Positions 30,353 through 39,138 of a DNA stretch of 64,000 nucleotides are shown piece by piece. Each line of letters opens with the position of its first letter. Position 1 is the stretch's first letter. The notes beneath the pieces were generated by a model, which did no database searches, was not told where the DNA came from, and worked only from the letters and a program-made list of their open reading frames with translations. Source of the DNA: Tersicoccus solisilvae (GTDB lineage: Bacteria; Actinomycetota; Actinomycetes; Actinomycetales; Micrococcaceae); assembly GCF_014643255.1 (NCBI RefSeq), contig NZ_BMJI01000004.1, positions 62,001 through 126,000 on the forward strand, read 5' to 3'. The position numbers and the translations under genes were made by a program.

Positions 30353-30823
30353 CTACCAGCGGTAGTGCGCGAAGGCCTTGTTGGACTCGGCCATCTTGTG
30401 GGTGTCCTCGCGGCGCTTGACCGCGGCACCCAGGCCGTTCGAGGCGTCGAGGATCTCGTTCTGCAGGCGCTCGGTCATCGTCTTCTCGCGGCGCGCCTTG
30501 GCGTAGCCGACGAGCCAGCGCAGGGCCAGGGCGGTCGCGCGACCGGCCTTGACCTCGACGGGGACCTGGTAGGTCGCGCCGCCGACGCGGCGGGACTTGA
30601 CCTCGAGGGTCGGCCGGACGTTGTCCATGGCCTTCTTCAGGGTGGCGACGGGGTCCGCGCCGGACTTCGTCTGCGCGCCGGTGAGGGCGCCGTAGACGAT
30701 CCGCTCGGCGGTGGACTTCTTGCCGTCGACCAGGACCTTGTTGATCAGCTGGGTGACCAGCGGGGAGCCGTAGATCGGGTCGTTGACGAGCGGCCGCTTG
30801 GGGGCCGGGCCCTTGCGAGGCAT
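30353..30823 (-). CDS. rpsG: 30S ribosomal protein S7
   Basis: 156 aa ([20 protein letters not shown] ... AFAHYRW). S7 nucleates the 30S head. Its ATG overlaps the rpsL stop by one base (TAATG). Longer upstream frames are shadows of rpsL. Confidence 0.97.
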   Translation of the reverse strand: MPRKGPAPKRPLVNDPIYGSPLVTQLINKVLVDGKKSTAERIVYGALTGAQTKSGADPVATLKKAMDNVRPTLEVKSRRVGGATYQVPVEVKAGRATALALRWLVGYAKARREKTMTERLQNEILDASNGLGAAVKRREDTHKMAESNKAFAHYRW

Positions 30824-31197
30824 TACTTCTTCTCCTTCTTCGCGCCGTAACGGCTCCGCGCCTGCTGGCGGTTCTTGACACCCTGGGTGTCCAGGGCGCC
30901 GCGGACGATCTTGTAGCGCACGCCCGGCAGGTCCTTCACGCGACCGCCGCGCACCAGCACGATGGAGTGCTCCTGCAGGTTGTGGCCGACACCCGGGATG
31001 TACGCCGTGACCTCGACGCCGCCGTTGAGCTTGACGCGGGCCACCTTCCGCAGCGCCGAGTTCGGCTTCTTCGGGGTGGTCGTGTAGACGCGGGTGCACA
31101 CGCCGCGCTTCATCGGGTTGCCCTTGAGGGCGGGCGCCTTGGTCTTGGCGACCTTGGGTGAGCGGCCCTTCCGGACCAACTGCTGGATCGTAGGCAC
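30823..31197 (-). CDS. rpsL: 30S ribosomal protein S12
   Basis: 124 aa. S12 is in the decoding centre; the streptomycin-relevant loops [15 protein letters not shown] and [11 protein letters not shown] carry the usual sensitive-type Lys residues. It opens the str operon. In many bacteria rpoC lies just upstream; here 13 kb of catabolic genes intervene. Confidence 0.97.
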   Translation of the reverse strand: MPTIQQLVRKGRSPKVAKTKAPALKGNPMKRGVCTRVYTTTPKKPNSALRKVARVKLNGGVEVTAYIPGVGHNLQEHSIVLVRGGRVKDLPGVRYKIVRGALDTQGVKNRQQARSRYGAKKEKK

Positions 31198-31339
31198 TAC
31201 ATATTCTCCGTTTGTATCTCGGGATCAGGACCGGTGGATCACATCTGTCTGCCTGACGTCCAGATCCGCCTCGACGGGGAAGCGCGGGGCTTCGGACCCG
31301 GGTCGGGAGCGGTGGAAATGGTGCAGACACCGACTATCA

Positions 31340-31369
31340 AGACTACTCCCGCGGCGCACGCCGAGTCAA
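31340..31369 (-). promoter_or_regulatory. Promoter of the str operon (rpsL-rpsG-fusA)
   Basis: -35 TTGACT (31364-31369), 18-bp spacer, -10 TAGTCT (31340-31345), close to the sigma70-type consensus. Leader about 135 nt. A second TAGACT at 31456-31461 could be a distal promoter. Confidence 0.65.
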
Positions 31370-31473
31370 AACTTGTGGGCAGGAGCAAGCGATGGCATTC
31401 GTACACAAGACGCGTGTAACCGGAACGAATCCACTGCCACTTGACAACGTGGTCGAGTCTACCACCGGGCGGC

Positions 31474-34254
31474 TCAGTCGCCCTCACCGGCCGCCGGGGC
31501 CCCCTGCAGCCGCGCCATCAGCTCGGCCCGGGACCGCACCTGGGCCTTGCGGTAGATCCGGGTCAGGTTGCCCTCGACCGTCTTCTCGCTCAGGTGCAGT
31601 CGCTCCGCCATCGCGGCGGTGCTCGCGCCGGTGAGCACCTCGTCGGCGATCTGCCGTTCCCGGTCGGTGAGCCGCAGCCGGTCGTGCGGGTCGGCACCGC
31701 CGGCCGCCGCGGCGGCCCGATCCCGCAGGCCGGCGGCGAGCTCGCACCAGTGCGGGGACGGGATCCGTTCGAAGGCGTCGGCCGCGGTCGCCGCGTACCA
31801 GCGGACCAGTTCCGCCGTCGCGGCGGGCCGCAATCCGCCGACGGCGTACCGGCAGGCGACCAGGTGGGTGAGGAAGGCGTTGACCCACGGGTTGGCCAGG
31901 CCCGGGCCGCCGTCGAGGACGTCGGCGACGACGGCGTCGAGCTGCTCCCGCGGCGCCGCGATCACCCGGCAGCGGCTCCGCAGCACGGCGGCGAGCGGGA
32001 AGGGGGCCGGGCCGTCGCCGAGCTCCTCCAGCACCGCGGCCGCCGTGCGCTGCGCGCCGGTGAGGCGACCGGCACCCAGCATCGCCTCCGCCAGGTCCGT
32101 CGCGATGCTCAGCGGCAGCGACCCGCGCACGCCCAGGCCCCGGACGGCGCGCAGCAGCGTGTCGAGCACCTTGACGGCGTCGCCGGCGCGGCCGCGGCTG
32201 ACGAGGTCGGCGGCGCGCAGCTGGTCGAGCAGCACCCGCACCATGGCCGGCGGCTCCCCCCACGGCAGCGTCCCGACGGCGTCGTCGAACGGGGTGCCCC
32301 CGTGGACGAGCGCCCGGGCCCGCACCAGGGTGGCCAGGGCATGGCTGAGGCGCCCCGAATAGATGGGAGCCGTCTCGGCCGCCTCGACGGCGCGGCGCAG
32401 GCCGGCCGTCAGGTCGCCGGTCTCCACGTCGATCCACGCCTCGCAGGCCTGCAACCACGGCAGCGCCGCCAGCCCTCCGGTGCGCTCGGCCATCTCCCGG
32501 CCGTGAGCGAGCGCGGCGCGGGCTCCGCCGAGGTCCTGGACGAGCAGCAGCAGCAGGCCGGCGGCCAGGCTGTACTGCACGTCCTCGTGGGCGGGCGCGG
32601 AGGCACGCACCCGGTCCACGTCCGCCCCGTCGAGCGTGCCCGCGAGGTAGCCGAGCATCGCGTGGGCGACCGGAACGAGCGCCGCCACCGGGTGGCCCGC
32701 CAGCGCGGAGGGGAGCCGGGCGAGCCGGGCGGCGTCCTCCGGCACCTCGTCGGCCCGCAGCTCGACGACCAGCAGCTGGGCGCGCACCGCCGCGTGCAGG
32801 GGCGCGAGCACCCCGGGCACGGGGCCGGGATGCGGCGGTTCCTGCCCGTCCCACGAGTGGATCAGGGCCCGGTAGAGGGCGATCTCCTCCCGCAGCGCGT
32901 CGGTGTCCGCCTCCCGCATGGCCTCCTGCAGCAGGTCGCCGGCGCGCGTCGAGACGTGCGTCGCGTTCAGCGCCGCCTCCAGGAGCAGCAGCGCCCGGGT
33001 GTGCCGGTCGGTGGCCAGGTCGGCCGCGCGCTCGTACGACTGGCTGGCCCGGGCCCGATCCTGTCGCCCCGCGCACTCGCGCGCGTGGGCGGCCAGCGCG
33101 GCGCTCAGCTCCGCGTCGGGTCCCGCAGCCGCGGCGACCCGTTGCCACAGGGCGGCGTCGGGCCAGCCCTGGGCGGCGAGCGCGGCCGCGAGCGCGGTCC
33201 GGGCGTCGCGCAGCTCCTCCGGGTCCGCCATGGCGAGGATCGCCTGCCGTACCAGCGGGTGGCGCACGTCGACGCCCTGACCGCTGGTGCGCACGGCGTC
33301 GCGGGCGAGCAGCGCGTCGACGGCACGCCGGGCGAGAGTGGTGTCGGCGCCGGTCGGATCCGGAGGCGTGCCGTCGTCGGCGCGCAGGGCGCCCGCGAGG
33401 ATCTCGACGGTCGACCGCTGTTCGCAGGCGATCAGGACGGCCGCCCGGCGCTGCAGCGGGGACAGGTCGCTGAACCGGCGGGAGTAGGCGCGGACCAGCC
33501 GGACGGCCGCCGCGCTGGGCACCCGGGCGTGGTCACTGAGCACGAAATCGGTGATCTCCTCGGATCGGGCCGACTCGAGGATGGCCAGGGGGTTGCCGGC
33601 GGTGGCCCGGACCAGCTCGGCCAGCACGTCGTGCGGGACGGCGACCCCGTAGCCGGAGAGCATCGCGCGGGCCTCGTCCTCGGTCAGCCCGTCGAGGCGG
33701 ATCTGCTCGTACTCCGTCTCCAGGGTCGCGCCGTCGGGGATGGCGACGAAGGCGGCGACGCGGTCGTGCTGCAGGTGGTTGGCGACGAATGTGAACACCT
33801 TCAGGCTGCCGTCGTCGAGGTGCTGGGCGTCGTCCATGAGGATCAGCAGGGGGTGGTCGCGGGACGCGATCCGCAGCAGGTCCGTGACACCCGTCGCCAG
33901 GGCGATCTCGCCGCGGACCGGGGGCCCGAGGGCGAGCGCTCCCTCCACGGCGGCGCGACGCGGGGCGCTGAGCCGGTCCAGATACCCCGTGAGCGGCTCG
34001 ACCAGCATCGACAGGGCGGCCAGCGGCATCCCCGACAGGCGGGAGGAGGTCCGCACCCACAGCACGCGGAAGTCGGGACAGGTCCGCTCGAGCTGCTCCA
34101 GCAGGGCGGTCTTGCCGACGCCGGGAGCCCCGCGCAGCACCGCCGCGCAGGGCCGTCCGCGGCGGGCGTCGTTGACCAGCCGCTGCAGACGGGCGAGCTC
34201 GGTGGCGCGGCCGACCAGCGTGACGGCCGGCGTCGAGGTCCCCGGGCTCGTCAT
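31474..34254 (-). CDS. Large ATP-binding LuxR-family (LAL/MalT-like) transcriptional regulator
   Basis: 926 aa. The N-terminal AAA/STAND ATPase has Walker A GAPGVGKT (42-49) and Walker B LLILMDDAQ (136-144). A long Ala/Leu-rich helical-repeat middle resembles TPR-type sensor regions. A C-terminal LuxR helix-turn-helix follows (LTDRERQIADEVLTGASTAA, LSEKTVEGNL, near 860-915). Such proteins switch on target genes when an inducer binds. It lies 83 bp downstream of pcaR at the edge of the pca block, so it may belong to that regulon, but nothing in the sequence proves it. No signal peptide; cytoplasmic. Confidence 0.88.
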   Translation of the reverse strand: MTSPGTSTPAVTLVGRATELARLQRLVNDARRGRPCAAVLRGAPGVGKTALLEQLERTCPDFRVLWVRTSSRLSGMPLAALSMLVEPLTGYLDRLSAPRRAAVEGALALGPPVRGEIALATGVTDLLRIASRDHPLLILMDDAQHLDDGSLKVFTFVANHLQHDRVAAFVAIPDGATLETEYEQIRLDGLTEDEARAMLSGYGVAVPHDVLAELVRATAGNPLAILESARSEEITDFVLSDHARVPSAAAVRLVRAYSRRFSDLSPLQRRAAVLIACEQRSTVEILAGALRADDGTPPDPTGADTTLARRAVDALLARDAVRTSGQGVDVRHPLVRQAILAMADPEELRDARTALAAALAAQGWPDAALWQRVAAAAGPDAELSAALAAHARECAGRQDRARASQSYERAADLATDRHTRALLLLEAALNATHVSTRAGDLLQEAMREADTDALREEIALYRALIHSWDGQEPPHPGPVPGVLAPLHAAVRAQLLVVELRADEVPEDAARLARLPSALAGHPVAALVPVAHAMLGYLAGTLDGADVDRVRASAPAHEDVQYSLAAGLLLLLVQDLGGARAALAHGREMAERTGGLAALPWLQACEAWIDVETGDLTAGLRRAVEAAETAPIYSGRLSHALATLVRARALVHGGTPFDDAVGTLPWGEPPAMVRVLLDQLRAADLVSRGRAGDAVKVLDTLLRAVRGLGVRGSLPLSIATDLAEAMLGAGRLTGAQRTAAAVLEELGDGPAPFPLAAVLRSRCRVIAAPREQLDAVVADVLDGGPGLANPWVNAFLTHLVACRYAVGGLRPAATAELVRWYAATAADAFERIPSPHWCELAAGLRDRAAAAAGGADPHDRLRLTDRERQIADEVLTGASTAAMAERLHLSEKTVEGNLTRIYRKAQVRSRAELMARLQGAPAAGEGD

Positions 34255-34337
34255 GTCCTCATGCTGTCACTGCGCGCGCTGGGCGGCAACGCGGTGCCGA
34301 CTGGGTGGGGCCTGGACCGCGGGGGACGCCGGCGGGG

Positions 34338-35162
34338 TCACGGCGCCGCGATCCGCACCCCCGCACCGGGTGAGCGCAGGTCCGCCGAGATGGCGGCGGC
34401 GGTGGCCAGCAGCCCCTCCAGGACGGCGGCTCCCGGCTCCGGGGAGGGGCTGTGCAGGGCGGACATCGAGACGTTCACGGCGGCCACCACCTCACCGGAC
34501 GCCCCGTGCACGGGGGCGGCGGCGGATCGCAGCCCCGCCTCCAGTTCCTGGTCCACGACGGCGTACCCCTGCGCTCGGACCCGGTCGATCTCCCGCAGCA
34601 GCGCGGTGCGATCGGTGAGGGTGCGGGAGGTCAGGGCGGTGGGCGGGAACCGGTCGAGCAGGTCCGCGGCCTCCGCCGCCGGCTGCGCGGCGAGCAGCAC
34701 CCGCCCCATCGACGTCGCATACGCCGGGAACCGCGTGCCCACGCTGATGCCGACCATCATCAGCCGCCGGGTCGCGACGCGGGCGACGTAGACGATCTCC
34801 GCGCCGTCGAGCACGGAGGCGGACGTCGACTCCCCCAACCGGGCGGACAGGGCCTCGAGGTGCGGTTGGGCGATGTCGGTCAGCCCCATCGACGACAGGT
34901 ACGCGTACCCGAGGCGGAGGACCTGCGGGGTGAGCCGGAACAGCCGGCCGTCCGTGCGGACGTAGCCCAGCTCGACGAGGGTGAGCAGGAACCGCCGGGC
35001 CGTGGCGCGGGTCAGGCCGGTGCGCCGGGCCACGTCGGAGAGGGAGAGTTCGGCGTGCGCGGCGTCGAACGCCCGGATCACCTCCAGTCCCCGCGCCAGC
35101 GACTGGACGAACTGGTCGCCGGGAGCGCTCGCCGCGGCGACGCCCTCCCGGTCGGGGGTCAT
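34338..35162 (-). CDS. pcaR: IclR-family regulator of the beta-ketoadipate pathway (PcaR-like)
   Basis: 274 aa. N-terminal winged helix (LSLSDVARRTGLTRATARRF) and C-terminal IclR effector domain (RVATRRLMMVGISVGTRFPAYATSMGRVLLA). That wording matches the PcaR/PcaU/PobR subgroup, which binds protocatechuate or beta-ketoadipate. ATG overlaps the pcaJ stop (ATGA), so it is co-transcribed with pcaF-I-J, giving feedback on its own operon. The likely targets are the palindromes at 37820-37853 and 42108-42143. Confidence 0.85.
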   Translation of the reverse strand: MTPDREGVAAASAPGDQFVQSLARGLEVIRAFDAAHAELSLSDVARRTGLTRATARRFLLTLVELGYVRTDGRLFRLTPQVLRLGYAYLSSMGLTDIAQPHLEALSARLGESTSASVLDGAEIVYVARVATRRLMMVGISVGTRFPAYATSMGRVLLAAQPAAEAADLLDRFPPTALTSRTLTDRTALLREIDRVRAQGYAVVDQELEAGLRSAAAPVHGASGEVVAAVNVSMSALHSPSPEPGAAVLEGLLATAAAISADLRSPGAGVRIAAP

Positions 35163-35836
35163 CGGCCGGCCGTTCCGTCGATCAGATCGAAGCCGACCAT
35201 CCGTTCCACGTCGGCAAAGCTCGCGCCGAAGGTCTCCCGGACCCGCACGCCGTCGGCCGTGATCAGGAACACCGCGTACTCGGTGTAGACCCGGCTGACG
35301 CAGCCGACGCCGGTGAGCGGGTAGCTGCACGCCTCGACCAGTTTGCTGGCCCCGTCCCGGGTGCGCAGGTTCATCATGACGAAGACGTCCCTGGCACCGG
35401 TGGCCAGGTCCATGGCACCGCCGACGGCGGGGATGGCGTCCGGGGCGCCGGTGTGCCAGTTGGCCAGGTCTCCGGTGGCGGAGACCTGGAACGCTCCGAG
35501 CACGCAGACGTCCAGGTGGCCCCCGCGCATCATCGCGAAGGAGTCGGCGTGGTGGAAGTAGGAGGCGCCCGGCAGTTCGGTCACGGGGATCTTGCCGGCG
35601 TTGATGAGGTCGGGGTCGATCTCGTCGCCCTGCGCCGCCGGGCCCATGCCGAGCATGCCGTTCTCGGTGTGCAGGAAGACGCCCGAGTCGTCGCCGAGGT
35701 GGTCGGCCACCTTCGTGGGCTGGCCGATGCCGAGGTTGACGTAGGCGCCCTGCGGGATGTCCGCCGCGACGACCGCCGCCATCTCGTCCCGGCTCAGCGG
35801 CTCGTCGTGGGTCACGTCCGCGCTGGTCGTGGTCAT
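35159..35836 (-). CDS. pcaJ: 3-oxoadipate CoA-transferase, beta subunit
   Basis: 225 aa. With PcaI it moves CoA from succinyl-CoA to beta-ketoadipate. The catalytic Glu is in LHTENGMLGMGP. The ATG overlaps the pcaI stop by one base (TGATG). It could act on other 3-oxoacids, but the pca context fixes the role. Confidence 0.93.
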   Translation of the reverse strand: MTTTSADVTHDEPLSRDEMAAVVAADIPQGAYVNLGIGQPTKVADHLGDDSGVFLHTENGMLGMGPAAQGDEIDPDLINAGKIPVTELPGASYFHHADSFAMMRGGHLDVCVLGAFQVSATGDLANWHTGAPDAIPAVGGAMDLATGARDVFVMMNLRTRDGASKLVEACSYPLTGVGCVSRVYTEYAVFLITADGVRVRETFGASFADVERMVGFDLIDGTAGR

Positions 35837-36543
35837 CACTGTCCCTCTCCCGTGCTGGGTGCCTCGGTGCCGGCCGGTGCCGTGGGGGTGATGCGCACGA
35901 CCCGGTCGACGTAGATGCCCGGGGTCACGATGACCTCCGGGTCGAGCCGGCCGATCTCGACCAGCTCGCTCACCTGGACCACGGACGTCGCGGCGGCGGC
36001 GGCCATGATCGGGCCGAAGTTGCGGGCGGTCTTGCGGTAGACCAGGTTGCCGCGCTTGTCGGCCGTGAGCGCCTTGACCAGGGCGATGTCCCCGGCGATC
36101 GGGTACTCGAGCACCTGCACCCGGCCGTCGATCTCGCGGGTCTCCTTGCCCTCGGCCAGCGGGGTGCCGGCACCCGTGGGGGTGAAGAACGCGCCGATGC
36201 CGGCCCCGGCCGCACGGATCCGCTCCGCCAGGTTGCCCTGCGGCACCAGTTCGAGCTCGATCTTCCCCGCCCGGTACAGGCCGTCGAAGATCTGCGAGTC
36301 GGACTGCCGTGGGAAGGAGCAGATGATCTTGCGCACCTGCCCGGCGGCCAGGAGCGCGGCGAGGCCCTGCTCCCCGTTGCCGGCGTTGTTGTTCACCACG
36401 GTGAGGTCCTTGACCCCGGTGCGCCGGACGGCGTCGATCAGCTCCATGGGCTGGCCGGCGGTGCCGAAACCGCCGATCAGCACGGTGTCGCCGTCCTTGA
36501 TCGGGGCGACGGCCTCGTCGGCGTCCGCTGCGATGGTCAGCAC
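35836..36543 (-). CDS. pcaI: 3-oxoadipate CoA-transferase, alpha subunit
   Basis: 235 aa. CoA-binding motif VLIGGFGTAGQP and the family block GNGEQGLAALLAAGQVRKII are clear. GTG start with GGAG 9 nt upstream. Second gene of pcaFIJR, 55 bp after pcaF. Confidence 0.93.
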   Translation of the reverse strand: MLTIAADADEAVAPIKDGDTVLIGGFGTAGQPMELIDAVRRTGVKDLTVVNNNAGNGEQGLAALLAAGQVRKIICSFPRQSDSQIFDGLYRAGKIELELVPQGNLAERIRAAGAGIGAFFTPTGAGTPLAEGKETREIDGRVQVLEYPIAGDIALVKALTADKRGNLVYRKTARNFGPIMAAAAATSVVQVSELVEIGRLDPEVIVTPGIYVDRVVRITPTAPAGTEAPSTGEGQ

Positions 36544-36598
36544 GGGGTGGGCTCCTTCTGCCGGGGATTCGGGGGCACGGCCTGGCGGCCGCGGGTGC

Positions 36599-37783
36599 TC
36601 ATGCCGTGACGTTCTCGACGACGACGGCGAGGCCCTGACCGACGCCGATGCAGATGGCGGCCACGCCGTAGCGCCGGCCCGTCTCCTGCAGGCGGGCGGT
36701 CAGGGTGCCGAGGATGCGGCCGCCGGACGCGCCGAGGGGGTGGCCGATGGCGATGGCGCCGCCCCGGGCGTTGACGATGTCCTCGTCGATCCCCCACGCC
36801 TGGACGCACGCGACCGACTGGACGGCGAACGCCTCGTTCAGTTCGACGGCGCCGACGTCGGACCAGCCGATCCCGGCGCGGGCGAGCGCCCGGTTGGCGG
36901 CCTCGACGGGGGCGAAGCCGAAGTCGCGCGGGTCCAGAGCGTGCGTACCGCGGCCGATGATCCGGGCACGTGGGCGGGCCCCGATCCGCTCGCCGGCCGC
37001 CTCGCTGCCGAGCAGGACGGCGGACGCGCCGTCGTTCAGGGGGGAGGCGTTGCCGGCGGTGATGGTGCCGTCCGGCCGGAACACGGTGCGCAGCCCGCCG
37101 AGCTGCTCCACGGTGCTGGCAGCACGGATCGACTCGTCGCGGGCGAGGTCGGTACCCGGCACGGGCACCGTCAGGTCGGCGTAGAAGCCCTCCGACCAGG
37201 CCGCGTCGGCGAGCTGGTGGGACCGGTGCGCGAACTCGTCCTGACGGGCACGGCTGACGTCGTGCTTCTCGCGCAGCTGCTCGTTGGCCTCCCCGAGCGA
37301 GACGGTCCACTCCTGGGGCATGTTCCGGTTGACCAGGCGCCAGCCCAGGGTGGTGGACGCCAGCGACAGGTCGCCGGCCGGGTACGGCTTCTCCGTCTTG
37401 GGCAGCACCCAGGGCGCCCGGCTCATCGACTCCACGCCGCCGGTGAGGACGAGGTCCGCGTCGCCGGTCTCGATCTGCCGGGAGGCGATCATCGCGGCGT
37501 CCAGGCTCGAGCCGCACAGCCGGTTCACGGTCGTACCGGGCACGGACACCGGCAGACCGGCCAGCAGCACGGCCATCCGCGCGACGTTGCGGTTCTCCTC
37601 GCCGGCGCCGTTCGCGTTGCCGAGGATGACCTCCTCGATCGCCTCCCCGGCCAGACCCGGGGTCCGCTCGAGCACGGCGCCGACGACGACGGCGGCGAGG
37701 TCGTCCGGACGGACGGAGGCCAGCGCCCCGCCGAACCGACCGAACGGGGTGCGCACGGCGTCGTAGATATAGGCCTGGGACAT
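36599..37783 (-). CDS. pcaF: Beta-ketoadipyl-CoA thiolase
   Basis: 394 aa. It cleaves beta-ketoadipyl-CoA with CoA to succinyl-CoA and acetyl-CoA, the last step. Acylated Cys90 is in NRLCGSSLDA; the base-supplying GHPLGASG and the second Cys in ICIGVGQG are present. It opens the pcaFIJR operon, whose 75-bp upstream gap holds tandem operator-like palindromes. General acetyl-CoA acetyltransferase activity is possible; context argues for PcaF. Confidence 0.93.
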   Translation of the reverse strand: MSQAYIYDAVRTPFGRFGGALASVRPDDLAAVVVGAVLERTPGLAGEAIEEVILGNANGAGEENRNVARMAVLLAGLPVSVPGTTVNRLCGSSLDAAMIASRQIETGDADLVLTGGVESMSRAPWVLPKTEKPYPAGDLSLASTTLGWRLVNRNMPQEWTVSLGEANEQLREKHDVSRARQDEFAHRSHQLADAAWSEGFYADLTVPVPGTDLARDESIRAASTVEQLGGLRTVFRPDGTITAGNASPLNDGASAVLLGSEAAGERIGARPRARIIGRGTHALDPRDFGFAPVEAANRALARAGIGWSDVGAVELNEAFAVQSVACVQAWGIDEDIVNARGGAIAIGHPLGASGGRILGTLTARLQETGRRYGVAAICIGVGQGLAVVVENVTA

Positions 37784-37819
37784 GGGTCTCCGTTCCCGCG
37801 GCCGCCACGGCGACCGGGT

Positions 37820-37853
37820 GTTCGCTAGACGAACAAGTGTGCGTTATATGAAC
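37820..37853 (-). promoter_or_regulatory. Tandem operator-like palindromes upstream of pcaF
   Basis: GTTCGCTAGACGAAC (37820-37834) is a GTTCG-N5-CGAAC palindrome. GTTATATGAAC (37843-37853) is a looser one whose centre lies 21 bp away, two helical turns. The first matches the site before pcaH. They fill the pcaC-pcaF gap and probably bind the IclR-type PcaR. Confidence 0.65.
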
Positions 37854-37858
37854 ACACC

Positions 37859-38278
37859 CTAGGCGGGCGGTTCGTCCCGGTCAAGGTCGGCGAACACGCG
37901 CTGGGCGACGGCGAAGGCCGTGTTGGCGGAGGGGACGCTGCAGTAGATCGCGCTCTGCAGCAGCACCTCCTTGATCTCGTCCCGGGTCAGCCCGTTGGTG
38001 AGCGCCGCCCGCACGTGCATGGCGAGCTCCTCCGTGTGACCGCCGGCGATCATGGCGGTGAGCGTGATCATGGACCGGCTGCGCCGGTCGAGTCCCGGCC
38101 GGGTCCAGATGGTGCCCCACGCGAACCGGGTGATCAGGTCCTGGAAGTCGGCGGTGAAGTCGTCGACCCGGGCGTTGGCCCGGTCGACGTGCGCGTCGCC
38201 GAGCACCTGCCGCCGCACCGCCATGCCGGCGTCGTACACCTCGCGCTGGGTGCGGTCGTCGGGCGTGGGCTCACTCAT
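37859..38278 (-). CDS. pcaC: 4-carboxymuconolactone decarboxylase
   Basis: 139 aa. It decarboxylates gamma-carboxymuconolactone to beta-ketoadipate enol-lactone. The CMD-family block ITRFAWGTIWTRPGLDRRSR and the GGHTEELAMHVRAAL motif are present. It starts 8 nt inside the end of pcaD. In many Actinobacteria pcaC is fused to pcaD as pcaL; here it is separate. Confidence 0.93.
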   Translation of the reverse strand: MSEPTPDDRTQREVYDAGMAVRRQVLGDAHVDRANARVDDFTADFQDLITRFAWGTIWTRPGLDRRSRSMITLTAMIAGGHTEELAMHVRAALTNGLTRDEIKEVLLQSAIYCSVPSANTAFAVAQRVFADLDRDEPPA

Positions 38279-39128
38279 CGTCCGCTCCTGCCGCGGTGGC
38301 GTGCTGCCCGGCGCCGGCGGGCGCCGGGCCGAGGAAGAGGTCGCGGAGCAACGCCGCGGTCGCGTCGGGGTCCTCGGCGGGGGCCAGGTGGGCGACGCCG
38401 GGCAGCTCGACGGCGCGGCCGTCACGCACGTGGTCGGCGATCTCGCGGGCCAGCCCGATCGGGGCGACCTCGTCGGCCGCACCGGCCACCGCGAGCACGG
38501 GCACGGCGATCTCGCCGAGCCGGTCGCGGACGTCGAAGCCGGCCAGCACCTCGCACACGCGGGCGTAGCTGAACCGGTCGGCGTGCTGCAGGGAACTGAG
38601 CAGGGCGGTGGCCGTCGGCGCCTCACGGGCCAGGAAGCCGGGCGCGAACCAGCGCTGCGCGGAGCCGGTCACCATCACCGGCGTGCCCGAGGCGCGCACC
38701 GTCTCGGCCCGCTCGCGCCAGGCGGCGGGGTCCCCGATCTTCGCCCCGGAGCAGATGATCGCGGCCGCGCTGAACCGGTCCGGGGCAGCCAGGAGCAGCT
38801 GCAGCCCGGTGGCGCCGCCGACGGAGACGCCCGCGTAGCCGACGGGCGCGGCGCCGTTCCCGGTCGCCGGCAGGGTGCGGTCCATCAGCTCCAGGACGCC
38901 GGCGGCGAGCTCGGCGATGGTGAGCGGCTCGACGTGCGGGGCGGACGTGCCGTGCCCGGGCAGGTCCCAGGCGATCAGGTCCAGGTCGTCCGCCAGGCGG
39001 TCCGCGGTGCGCTGCCACAGGGGCTGCGCGGCCGTGCCGAGCGAGGGGCCGAGCACGACGAGCGGGCGGGTGCGTCCCTCGACGGCGGGGCGGCGGAAGT
39101 CGACGGCGGTGAGCCGGGGAACGGTCAC
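38271..39128 (-). CDS. pcaD: 3-oxoadipate enol-lactonase
   Basis: 285 aa alpha/beta hydrolase. It opens the enol-lactone to beta-ketoadipate. Nucleophile Ser in GVSVGG, acid Asp in AGAADEVAP, and His in GVAHLAP complete the triad. GTG start at 39128 with GGAG; the upstream frame overlaps pcaB and is a shadow. It lies 10 bp after pcaB. Confidence 0.92.
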   Translation of the reverse strand: MTVPRLTAVDFRRPAVEGRTRPLVVLGPSLGTAAQPLWQRTADRLADDLDLIAWDLPGHGTSAPHVEPLTIAELAAGVLELMDRTLPATGNGAAPVGYAGVSVGGATGLQLLLAAPDRFSAAAIICSGAKIGDPAAWRERAETVRASGTPVMVTGSAQRWFAPGFLAREAPTATALLSSLQHADRFSYARVCEVLAGFDVRDRLGEIAVPVLAVAGAADEVAPIGLAREIADHVRDGRAVELPGVAHLAPAEDPDATAALLRDLFLGPAPAGAGQHATAAGADDE

Positions 39129-39138
39129 GGGTGCTCCT

